Shown piece by piece: positions 1 through 6,738 of a stretch of 52,296 nucleotides of DNA (its first letter is position 1; every line of letters starts with the position of its first letter). The stretch spans positions 1 through 52,296 of the forward strand of contig JAFTGH010000053.1 in NCBI GenBank assembly GCA_017458005.1, in the 5' to 3' direction. Below the pieces are notes generated by a model. That model was not told where the DNA came from and did no database searches. It saw only the letters and a list, made by a program, of their open reading frames with translations. The stretch is from Prevotella sp. Lineage in GTDB: Bacteria > Bacteroidota > Bacteroidia > Bacteroidales > Bacteroidaceae. Position numbers and translations under genes: made by a program.

Positions 1-1
1 A

Positions 2-127
2 TCGTCAAATGCTGCGGCAGAGTCTTTCAATGCCAAGGTCAAGGCTTTCAGGGCTGCACTCAGAGGTATCAGGGACGAGAAATTCTTCCTCTACAGGCTC
101 TCTATGATTTATGCTTATCCCCACTGA
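2..127 (+). mobile_element. C-terminal end of an ISL3-type transposase (partial)
   Basis: An open frame from base 2 to a TGA at 125-127 encodes 41 residues that begin SSNAAAESFNAKVKAFRAAL. The pattern 'NAAAE-x-FN-x-K-x-KAFRA-x-LRG', followed by an FFLYRL-x-x-IYAYP tail, is typical of the C-terminus of ISL3-family DDE transposases common in Bacteroidota. The 5' part lies outside the window, so integrity cannot be judged. It converges with the araC-type gene, and the two coding regions overlap by about 13 bases, so the regulator's last residues may come from the insertion end. No terminal inverted repeat could be identified. Confidence 0.7.
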
Positions 128-1053
128 TTATCGACTGACCCTATTTGCTGTGACCGATACTCTGCTGGCGACATTCCTATCTCTTTCTTAAAGAAACGGC
201 TCAGGTGCTGGGGATACTGGAAACCAAGATCGTAGGCAATATCCGTAATCGTCTTCTGCGGGTCAACAAGTTCACGTTTGATAGCATCGAGGGTATGCAG
301 TTTGATATGCTCCTGTGCGGTCTTTCCCGTCTCTTTGCGAATAAGGTCGCCAAAGTAATTAGGTGACAGGCATAGTTCCGAGGCGCAATAGCGGACAGTA
401 GGCAAACCGTTCCTCATGGCGTTATTACCCTCAAAATATCGTCTCAGCAATTGCTCAAAGCGAGAGAGCAGGTCGCTGTTGGTAATCTCACGAGTAATGA
501 ACTGGCGCTCGTAGAAACGCAACAAGTGGTCAAGTAATATCTCAATGTTCGAGACGATAAGGCGACGTGTCAGGCGGTCGATGCCATGCTCTAGTTCTGT
601 CTGTATCTCATTCAGACAATGCAGGAACACCTCACGCTCACGCTCCGACAGATGCAGTGCCTCATTAGCCTGATATTCGAAGAAGGTATATTCCTTCAGA
701 TTGCGGGCAAGTGACGTGCCGTGGATTAACTCCGGGGCGAAGAACAGTCCCCATCCGACTGGTTGGAACAATTCCTTGGCATCCTTGCCTAATGCCTCGT
801 TTGTCGGCTCTATGCCTACTACCTGTCCTGGTGCCGTAGATACCACAGACCCCTTGTCGTAGTCATAACGAGAGCGTCCATAGACAATATCGCAGAACTT
901 CTCGTCTTTCAGCATCACCGAGTAAAAGCCGTTCGTATGCCGCATGTGCCTCATAGGCTTTGCAAGTCCTAAGTTTACCACACTCACCATCGGATGCAGG
1001 GTCTCCACACCCAGCATCTCATTAAACTCCTGTATCGTCTCGAAATGTGTCAT
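115..1053 (-). CDS. AraC-family transcriptional regulator
   Basis: The protein is about 312 aa from the Met at 1053. An upstream in-frame Met at 1083 would place the -7 box inside the coding region, so it was rejected. The N-terminal ~190 residues form a cupin-like sensor. The C-terminal ~100 residues are a double HTH: the first helix-turn-helix lies around 'ASELCLSPNYFGDLIRKETG' and the second ends with the family signature 'DIAYDLGFQYPQHLSRFFKK', then G-x-SPAEYR. The gene is divergent from a flavodoxin gene and lies beside a reductase operon. The same two-half-site sequence occurs upstream of all three promoters, so it is probably their activator and autoregulated. The combination resembles YqhC with yqhD/dkgA in E. 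coli (inference). Confidence 0.9.
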   Translation of the reverse strand: MTHFETIQEFNEMLGVETLHPMVSVVNLGLAKPMRHMRHTNGFYSVMLKDEKFCDIVYGRSRYDYDKGSVVSTAPGQVVGIEPTNEALGKDAKELFQPVGWGLFFAPELIHGTSLARNLKEYTFFEYQANEALHLSEREREVFLHCLNEIQTELEHGIDRLTRRLIVSNIEILLDHLLRFYERQFITREITNSDLLSRFEQLLRRYFEGNNAMRNGLPTVRYCASELCLSPNYFGDLIRKETGKTAQEHIKLHTLDAIKRELVDPQKTITDIAYDLGFQYPQHLSRFFKKEIGMSPAEYRSQQIGSVDNQWG

Positions 1054-1072
1054 AAGGTTTTGTTTACGAGTA

Positions 1073-1080
1073 CAAAGGTA
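1073..1080 (-). promoter_or_regulatory. -7 promoter box of the araC-type gene
   Basis: On the minus strand this reads TACCTTTG, a match to the Bacteroidota -7 consensus TAnnTTTG. It lies 19 bases before the chosen start codon. Confidence 0.65.
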
Positions 1081-1110
1081 CAAAGAAATATCAAGAACCG
1101 TGTATAAATC

Positions 1111-1140
1111 TTACGGATTGAGTTACCAAAATTACGGATT
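1111..1140 (-). promoter_or_regulatory. Predicted AraC-type operator of the regulator gene
   Basis: Two identical half-sites TTACGGATT lie at 1111-1119 and 1132-1140, with starts 21 bp apart (two helical turns), as AraC-family proteins require. The proximal half-site is 30 bp from the -7 box. The surrounding 41 bases (1101-1141) match 34 of 41 bases upstream of the SDR operon (6603-6643). Confidence 0.65.
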
Positions 1141-1148
1141 CTTGCAAA

Positions 1149-1178
1149 AATCAGTAAAAATGATAAGCGAATCCGTAA
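1149..1178 (+). promoter_or_regulatory. Predicted AraC-type operator of the flavodoxin gene
   Basis: The half-sites AATCAGTAA (1149-1157) and AATCCGTAA (1170-1178) are the reverse complement of the motif at 1111-1140, again 21 bp apart. The downstream half-site is 31 bp before the -7 box at 1210. An 18-bp perfect inverted repeat (1124-1141 against 1169-1186) links it to the divergent site. Confidence 0.65.
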
Positions 1179-1209
1179 TTTTGGTATAACATTATTGGAA
1201 TAAAAGGCG

Positions 1210-1217
1210 TAAATTTG
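1210..1217 (+). promoter_or_regulatory. -7 promoter box of the flavodoxin gene
   Basis: TAAATTTG fits the TAnnTTTG consensus and is 31 bases before the ATG at 1249. No good -33 box is seen, which is consistent with activator dependence. Confidence 0.6.
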
Positions 1218-1248
1218 CAATATTAAATAATTTAAAGGAGAAAGAACT

Positions 1249-1773
1249 ATGACTAAAAAAGTTTTGATTGCGTACTACTCTCGTCGCGGGGAGAATTATG
1301 TAAACGGAAGTATAAAGAACCTGAAATTGGGTAATACGGAGGTGGTGGCAGCAAAGATCAAGGAGTTGCTGCCTGATGCTGACATATTCCAGATTGACAC
1401 AACCTACGAGTATTCAAAGGACTATATGACCTGCATCGAGGAGGCTAAGCAGGAACTGCATGACCAGATGCGCCCCGAGGTCAAGGATCCACTGGCGAGT
1501 ATTGACGACTACGACACCATCATCCTTGGCTATCCCAACTGGTGGGGCACGATGCCAATGGTTGTCTACACATTCCTTGAGAGTTACGACTTCACTGGCA
1601 AGACCATCATTCCCTTCTGTACCAACGAGGGAAGTGGTATGGGAAGCAGTGAGCGCTTCATTAAGAAACTCTGTCCGACAGCCAATCTGTTGAACGGCAC
1701 ACCGATTCACGGTGCTGAGGCTGCTAACGCTGATCGTGAGGCAAAGCATATCGCTGATTTAGCAAGACAATGA
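1249..1773 (+). CDS. Flavodoxin-family protein (flavodoxin_4 type)
   Basis: A 174-aa cytoplasmic FMN-binding protein. The phosphate-binding loop follows the first beta strand (VLIAYYSRRGENY). The FMN ring-binding loops are at 'GYPNWWGTMPMVV' and 'PFCTNEGSGMGSS'. This layout is typical of flavodoxins used as small quinone or flavin reductase partners. It is divergent from the AraC-type regulator and controlled from the same intergenic region, and a second, exported flavodoxin lies in the neighbouring operon. It probably transfers electrons in a stress-linked reductive pathway. The partner enzyme is not evident. Confidence 0.9.
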   Translation: MTKKVLIAYYSRRGENYVNGSIKNLKLGNTEVVAAKIKELLPDADIFQIDTTYEYSKDYMTCIEEAKQELHDQMRPEVKDPLASIDDYDTIILGYPNWWGTMPMVVYTFLESYDFTGKTIIPFCTNEGSGMGSSERFIKKLCPTANLLNGTPIHGAEAANADREAKHIADLARQ

Positions 1774-1775
1774 AG

Positions 1776-1807
1776 AGAGGTCAAGTCCCATAGAAGACTT
1801 GACCTCT
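1776..1807. terminator. Bidirectional intrinsic terminator
   Basis: A 12-bp perfect stem (1776-1787 with 1796-1807) with an 8-nt loop sits between the convergent flavodoxin and aldo-keto reductase genes. It is followed on the plus strand by TTTATATTATT. Confidence 0.8.
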
Positions 1808-1829
1808 TTATATTATTCACACTTGATAG

Positions 1830-2675
1830 TTATCCGTACGTCTCTATCAAGTATTTTACAAACTGAGGATCACCAAAGTTGATGGTACCTGTATCATGCT
1901 GATTCATGGTGGCAATCTGCTGCATCTCATCGGTAGTCAATGTAAAGTCGAAGATGTCAAAGTTTTGTGCCATACGCTCCTTATGACTCGACTTGGGAAT
2001 AGCGACAATACCACGTTGGGTAAGCCAACGAAGCGCAACCTGTGCGGCGCTCTTCCCATACTTGCTGCCAATGGCTGCCAGCGTCTCACTCTTCACAATA
2101 CCGTCAACACCCTGTCCACCAAGCGGTCCCCATGCCATCATTTTGGTGTTGGTCTCCGCAAGAATCGGTTAGATACCTGTCTGCTGAATCATCACATTAC
2201 ACTGCAACTGGTTCACCATCGGCTTCACATCCACATAATGGGCGAAGTCGAAGAAACGGGCAGCCTGGAAATTTGAGACACCAATGGCACGTACCTTACC
2301 TGCCTTATAGGCATTCTCCATGGCACGCCAGGAGCCAAACACATCACCATAAGCCTGATGAATCAGCAACAGGTCGATGTAGTCGGTCTGTAATTTGCGC
2401 AGACTCTCGTCAATGCTTTTGGCAGCCTTTCCCTCACCGGCATTGGATACCCAAACCTTTGTTACAAGGAAGATATCCTCACGTTTGATACCCGACTTAG
2501 TGATTGCGGCCCCTACACCTTCCTCATTAGCGTATGCCTGAGCCGTATCAATCAGTCTATAGCCTACTGACAATGCGTCACTGACGCAACGCTCTGCCTC
2601 CTGTGGTGGTACTAAAAACACACCATAACCCAATGTCGGCATCTGAATGCCATTAGAAAGTTTAATATATTCCAT
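1830..2675 (-). pseudogene. Aldo-keto reductase (DkgA-like), interrupted by an in-frame stop
   Basis: Two ORFs in the same frame (2675-2169 and 2168-1830) together encode a complete ~281-aa aldo/keto reductase. The catalytic residues of the family are visible: Asp and Tyr in 'LIDTAQAYANEEG', Lys in 'LVTKVW' and His in 'LLLIHQ'. The C-terminal NADPH-binding segment 'GIVAIPKSSHKERM' is in the second part. A single TAA codon at 2169-2171, after '...VMIQQTGI', separates them, and the reading frame continues without a shift into 'PILAETNTK'. One CAA to TAA change would explain it. It is the last gene of the minus-strand reductase operon, 10 bp after its neighbour. The 168-residue fragment lacks the cofactor-binding end, so activity is doubtful unless the stop is read through. 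Confidence 0.85.
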
Positions 2676-2685
2676 CGTGTTATAT

Positions 2686-3333
2686 TTATTTGTTATACCC
2701 GATTTTCTTCAACCACTTCTCTACACGACCTTTTCCCTCACGGGCATCATGACCGTAGATAGAGAAGGCATCGAGGAAGTTTGCTTTTGGATAGGTCTTC
2801 TTCAAATCCTTCACACAACTACCGAGACCAGAGCCCTCGTGAGTTGTGAAGGGGATGATGGTCTTGCCGTTCAGGTCGTATTTCTTGAAGAAGGTAAACA
2901 TCACTTGTGGATAGGTGCCCCACCATACGGGTCCACCAATAAATATGGTGCTGTATTTCGACATGTCGACGCTGCCCTCAAAGGGAGGCAACTCGCCATT
3001 CTGCTGCTCTTTCTTGGCAAGGTCACAGAGTGGTTTGTATGCCATGCCGTCATACTTCTTCGTCTTAATCTCAAACTGGTCAGCACCTGTTATCTCAGAG
3101 ATGTAGTCAGCGACGATTTTCGTATTGCCCACCTTGATGTTGCCTACGGCATAGTTATCACCAGCATGGGAGAAGAAAACTACAAGGATTTTGCCGTCTT
3201 TCTTGGCAGCCCCAGCCTGTATCTCTTCAGTTTCAGGATCGTTCACATTCACCTCACCTTTTTTATTGCCGCTACATGCGGTTGACACCAGCATACACAA
3301 AGCGGATGCCAGAATATATCTCGTTGCTTTCAT
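2686..3333 (-). CDS. Flavodoxin-domain lipoprotein
   Basis: A 215-aa protein with a lipoprotein signal (lipobox LVSTAC, Cys at about residue 20), a ~25-residue acidic linker and a flavodoxin domain. FMN-binding loops: 'FFSHAGDNYAVG' (phosphate), 'GGPVWWGTYPQV' and 'PFTTHEGSGLGS'. It is paralogous to the cytoplasmic flavodoxin at 1249. Anchoring at the inner or outer membrane would place FMN chemistry in the periplasm. It lies 13 bp after the alcohol dehydrogenase gene in the operon. Confidence 0.88.
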   Translation of the reverse strand: MKATRYILASALCMLVSTACSGNKKGEVNVNDPETEEIQAGAAKKDGKILVVFFSHAGDNYAVGNIKVGNTKIVADYISEITGADQFEIKTKKYDGMAYKPLCDLAKKEQQNGELPPFEGSVDMSKYSTIFIGGPVWWGTYPQVMFTFFKKYDLNGKTIIPFTTHEGSGLGSCVKDLKKTYPKANFLDAFSIYGHDAREGKGRVEKWLKKIGYNK

Positions 3334-3346
3334 TTTTTCTTCTGTT

Positions 3347-4510
3347 TTAAAGACTTGCTATTAATATTTCCTTAATGTCTTGCTCTGTCAGAGGAGCATA
3401 GGCTTTCTCCAGACCTTCGTTGACAGCAATATGATGCGCCATCTCATCAATACGACTATCGTCGATTCCGACCTCACGCAGATGCATCGGGATATTGATG
3501 CTCTCGAAGAACGTATAGGTAGCATCGATGGCTTTCTCTGCAATCTTCTGTCTAGGCAGTGAGGCATCGATGCCAAATACGTTGATACCATATTTCACGA
3601 AACGGTCGATGGTCTTATCATTCAGGATATGACGCATCCAACGTGGGGTGATGATGGCAAGCCCCTCACCATGCGTGATGTCGTAGTATGCACTCAAGGC
3701 GTGCTCGATGCCGTGGCAGGGCCAGCCACTGGGGCTGTTTCCCAGTGATAGGATGCCATTGCAGCCATAGGTGCAGCAGAGCATCATCTCCGCACGGGCG
3801 GTATAATCCTCAGGATTGTCTAAGCACTTACGGGCATTCACCATCAGCGATCGTAGCATCGACTCACAGAAACCATCATTCAACAGCGTGGAGTCGGCAA
3901 CAAAATACTGCTCCATGGTGTGGTTCATTGCATCCGCACAACCAGCGGCAGTCTGCTTCTTCGAGACACTGAACGTATAGACTGGGTCGAGGATGGAGCA
4001 TACAGGGAAGAGCAGTGGGTCCATATATCCAATCTTATCATTGGTCTCTGTACGTGAGATCACGCCTCCACAATCATATTCCGAGCCAGTAGCGGCAAGT
4101 GTCAGGATATCAACGATGGGCAGCGCTGCCTGTGCCTTTACCTTATAGGTAATCAAATCCCAGACATCACCATCGTATTTGGCACCAGCGGCAATTGCCT
4201 TCGAGCAGTCGAGTACGCTACCACCACCTACGGCAAGAATGACATCCACCTGTTGCTCCTTGCAGATACGGATACCATCAAGAACACTAGGGGCATACTT
4301 CGGGTTAGGCTGAATGCCAGAGAGTTCGAGAATCTCGAAGTCGGCAAGCAGTTCCTTCACTCGGTCGTAAAGACCTAACTTCTTAATGCTGCCACCACCG
4401 TAGGTCAGCAACACACGCTTGCCAAGAGGACGCATTACCTCTGGCAATTTCTGAATCGACTCCTTACCAAAGATGAGTCGAGTCGGGGTCATGTAATCAA
4501 AATTCTGCAT
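3347..4510 (-). CDS. Iron-containing alcohol/aldehyde dehydrogenase (YqhD/BdhA-like)
   Basis: A 387-aa group III alcohol dehydrogenase. The NAD(P)-binding GGGS loop is seen twice ('YGGGSIKK' and 'VGGGSVLDCSKAIA'). The metal ligands are in 'GCADAMNHTMEQYF' (Asp, His) and in 'HGIEHALSAYYDITHGEGLA' (two His). The length and the 'MQNFDYMTPTRLIFGK' start match the butanol dehydrogenase/YqhD branch, whose members reduce short-chain aldehydes with NADPH. It is in the AraC-regulated operon, 22 bp after the cupin gene. Aldehyde detoxification is the likely role by analogy with the YqhC-YqhD system; the substrate is not shown. Confidence 0.92.
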   Translation of the reverse strand: MQNFDYMTPTRLIFGKESIQKLPEVMRPLGKRVLLTYGGGSIKKLGLYDRVKELLADFEILELSGIQPNPKYAPSVLDGIRICKEQQVDVILAVGGGSVLDCSKAIAAGAKYDGDVWDLITYKVKAQAALPIVDILTLAATGSEYDCGGVISRTETNDKIGYMDPLLFPVCSILDPVYTFSVSKKQTAAGCADAMNHTMEQYFVADSTLLNDGFCESMLRSLMVNARKCLDNPEDYTARAEMMLCCTYGCNGILSLGNSPSGWPCHGIEHALSAYYDITHGEGLAIITPRWMRHILNDKTIDRFVKYGINVFGIDASLPRQKIAEKAIDATYTFFESINIPMHLREVGIDDSRIDEMAHHIAVNEGLEKAYAPLTEQDIKEILIASL

Positions 4511-4532
4511 AGTTATACTATTTAATAAATCA

Positions 4533-5705
4533 TTACTTTTTTGCAGCCTCTACCTCACGGATGCAGTTCAGGGCATTCAGCGTACGGGGATAGCCGATGA
4601 AGGGAAGGTTCGAGGAGATGACGGCAATGAGGAAGTCCTTGTCGTTGCCGACATGGTAGTTACCTGCGATGTGACCTTTCAACTGGGGCTCGCAACCACC
4701 CTGGGCCGCAAGGAAGCAGAAAGTGATGAGTTCACGGTACTTCATGTCCAACCCCTTACGGGTATAGTAATCGCCAAAGCAGTTGTCGGCAAGCCAGTAG
4801 TTGATATGACGACTGTCCTCGGGACCCGACTTCCAGAAGTCACGCATCCCTTCGCCGAAGCAGTCGACCTGTGCCTGTGTGCCAGCCTCACGACGGTTCT
4901 CCTGCGTAGTCTGCGCCTGTGGGGGCAGAGGTAGGGTGATGCCACGCTGTCCGAAGATTTCATTGGTGGCAGTCAGGAACGGACGTACACGACCTAACCC
5001 GAGATAGGCGGTAGCCTGATAGACAATCTCCTTTACCTCGACTGGTGTCACCCCATTATCAAGGGCTTTAGGCAGTATCTCACGATACTCATCGATACCC
5101 TGACAACCGAGCAGTGTCGCCAGATAGCAGATATGACGGGTATGGTCGTCAAGTTTGGTCTTTACCTGATTGACAACCTCATGATAGGCAAATGCCTCAA
5201 AACGTTCCGTGAACTCTGGGTCGGTAGAACTCTGCATTTGCTGACTGGCAGGCAGTTTGTCGTATTCCTCATCAACGACGGGCTCCAGCCATGTGGTGGA
5301 AGAACCTTCCTCCACTTTCGTCATGTAGGTGACGTGCTGCATCCATGAATCCTTGGCTGCGCCGTGCCAGTGCTTCGCCTCAGCAGGGATTGCCACCACT
5401 ACGCCTGGGCGCAGAACCACGGGTTCCTTTCCCTCTTCGATGTACCAGCCACAGCCAGCGACGCAGATAAGCACCTGCACCGACTTATGGTGGATATGCC
5501 AGTTGTTGCGGCAACGAGGCTCAAAGGTCACGTTCACTGGTCCACCGTTCTGTGCGTCGAGCGGAGCCAGATAACTGTTACCAATGAAATACTGGGCGTA
5601 GGCGGTGTTCAATTCTCCTTTAGGCCATACGCTAAAATCTACTTCTTGTGCACTCATATTCATTGTCGTTATGAAAGTGATGATGGTTATTAGAATCTTT
5701 TTCAT
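4533..5705 (-). CDS. Exported cupin - carboxymuconolactone decarboxylase fusion protein
   Basis: A 390-aa protein with an N-terminal signal peptide (cleavage near AQE at residue ~20). Residues ~60-130 form a cupin with the metal-binding 'NWHIHHK' motif and a later His in 'AKHWHGAA'. Two carboxymuconolactone decarboxylase-like (AhpD-fold) modules follow, at about 175-255 ('HTRHICYLATLLGCQG') and 310-385 ('ITFCFLAAQGGCEPQLKGHI'). Such cupin-CMD proteins commonly neighbour AraC regulators and reductases. The reaction is unknown; the AhpD fold would fit thiol-peroxidase or decarboxylase chemistry. It is the second gene of the operon, 3 bp after the SDR. Confidence 0.85.
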   Translation of the reverse strand: MKKILITIITFITTMNMSAQEVDFSVWPKGELNTAYAQYFIGNSYLAPLDAQNGGPVNVTFEPRCRNNWHIHHKSVQVLICVAGCGWYIEEGKEPVVLRPGVVVAIPAEAKHWHGAAKDSWMQHVTYMTKVEEGSSTTWLEPVVDEEYDKLPASQQMQSSTDPEFTERFEAFAYHEVVNQVKTKLDDHTRHICYLATLLGCQGIDEYREILPKALDNGVTPVEVKEIVYQATAYLGLGRVRPFLTATNEIFGQRGITLPLPPQAQTTQENRREAGTQAQVDCFGEGMRDFWKSGPEDSRHINYWLADNCFGDYYTRKGLDMKYRELITFCFLAAQGGCEPQLKGHIAGNYHVGNDKDFLIAVISSNLPFIGYPRTLNALNCIREVEAAKK

Positions 5706-5708
5706 TTC

Positions 5709-6548
5709 TTAATGTGTTGCTTTAAGATACTGCAGGTCTCCATACCAGTAACTGGCGGTGCATCCACCGTCGATGAGCAGGTCGGCACCACTGATGAAGC
5801 GGCCACGGGAGGACATGAGGAACTCGGCAAGGTCGCCCACCTCATCGGGAGTACCGGCACGACGGGCTGGCATACCCTCAATCATCTTTAGATAGCCCTC
5901 CTTGCGTGGACCATGCAGTTCGTCGTTGGCAAGCGGGGTGATGATGATACCAGGACTGATGCTGTTGATGGTTGCACCGCGATGCCCCCAGCGGGTGGCT
6001 TCGTACATCACTCTCAAAACATTGCAGCGCTTTGAGTATTGATAGGCTTTCAGTGTGTCATCAATCGCTTTGATGAAAGGAATCTCCAACAGTTCATCAC
6101 ACGGTGTCATGGCAAGCGCGTCGTTTTCCTCCTGTGGCAATGCGGGCAGACGGTGACCGCTTTGCGAAGAGATAATGACACCACTACCACCCTCGGCGAT
6201 GACCTTACCAAACTCCTCTATCAGCACACTCGTACCATAGAGGTCTACTTGAAGGATATGTTTTACGGGAGCCTGCGAGGGAGATACACCAGCGGCATTC
6301 ACCATGTGCTTCACCTCGCCCTTACTGGTGGCGAACTCCACCAGTCTCAGGATGTCCTCCTTAGAGCCGAGGTCACACTTCATCGTCGAGCACTCGAAGC
6401 CCGCATCCTCCAATGTCTTGGCGGCACGCTCAGCGTTCTCCACACTATAGTCTGCCAATACCACATGCTTACCTGCCGATACACGGCGAATAATTGCCTG
6501 TCCGATGCTTCCTGCACCAATCAGAACTGAAACTTCTTTCTTTGCCAT
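5709..6548 (-). CDS. Short-chain dehydrogenase/reductase
   Basis: A 279-aa SDR. The Rossmann glycine motif GAGSIGQ is near residues 12-18, the catalytic Ser is in 'VIISSQSGHRL', and the YxxxK pair is in 'YQYSKR'. A ~35-residue insertion between the Ser and Tyr motifs resembles the 3-alpha-hydroxysteroid/coniferyl-alcohol dehydrogenase subgroup. The C-terminus has the usual 'ISGADLLIDGG' segment. It is the first gene of the minus-strand operon, with its own -7 box and a copy of the AraC-type operator upstream. Substrate unknown. Confidence 0.9.
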   Translation of the reverse strand: MAKKEVSVLIGAGSIGQAIIRRVSAGKHVVLADYSVENAERAAKTLEDAGFECSTMKCDLGSKEDILRLVEFATSKGEVKHMVNAAGVSPSQAPVKHILQVDLYGTSVLIEEFGKVIAEGGSGVIISSQSGHRLPALPQEENDALAMTPCDELLEIPFIKAIDDTLKAYQYSKRCNVLRVMYEATRWGHRGATINSISPGIIITPLANDELHGPRKEGYLKMIEGMPARRAGTPDEVGDLAEFLMSSRGRFISGADLLIDGGCTASYWYGDLQYLKATH

Positions 6549-6571
6549 TTTGTATTATTATAGTTTTATAG

Positions 6572-6581
6572 TGCAAAGATA
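6572..6581 (-). promoter_or_regulatory. -7 promoter box of the reductase operon
   Basis: The minus strand reads TATCTTTGCA, a strong TAnnTTTG match, 23 bases upstream of the SDR start. It serves the operon running from 6548 to 1830. Confidence 0.7.
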
Positions 6582-6602
6582 CGAAGAAATTCCCAATCTT
6601 TT

Positions 6603-6643
6603 TGTATAAATTTTACGGATTCACTTACCATAATTACAGAAAC
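6603..6643 (-). promoter_or_regulatory. Predicted AraC-type operator of the reductase operon
   Basis: The half-sites TTACGGATT (6613-6621) and TTACAGAAA (6634-6642) have starts 21 bp apart. The proximal one is 31 bp from the -7 box. 34 of 41 bases match 1101-1141 upstream of the regulator gene. It also lies upstream of the divergent kinase promoter at 6704 and could affect it. Confidence 0.65.
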
Positions 6644-6680
6644 TGCAATTATTAGTATTTGTAAATTATGCTTTAAATAG

Positions 6681-6711
6681 TTGGATATTTACAGGAAATT
6701 TCTTATTTTTG
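6681..6711 (+). promoter_or_regulatory. Promoter of the kinase-glycosidase operon
   Basis: A TTG -33 element at 6681-6683 and TATTTTTG at 6704-6711 are separated by 20 bp, matching the Bacteroidota consensus. It excludes an in-frame start codon at 6709 for the kinase. It is the only clear promoter before 17354. Confidence 0.7.
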
Positions 6712-6738
6712 CAGAGATTTATTGAACAGAATACTGTA

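Noticed and set aside
2142-2171. Programmed readthrough or recoding at the aldo-keto reductase stop
   Set aside because: No stimulatory structure or selenocysteine context was seen, and the codon is TAA. A point mutation is simpler.
2647-3285. 212-aa plus-strand ORF opposite the flavodoxin lipoprotein
   Set aside because: The opposite strand carries a lipobox and flavodoxin motifs; this frame shows none.
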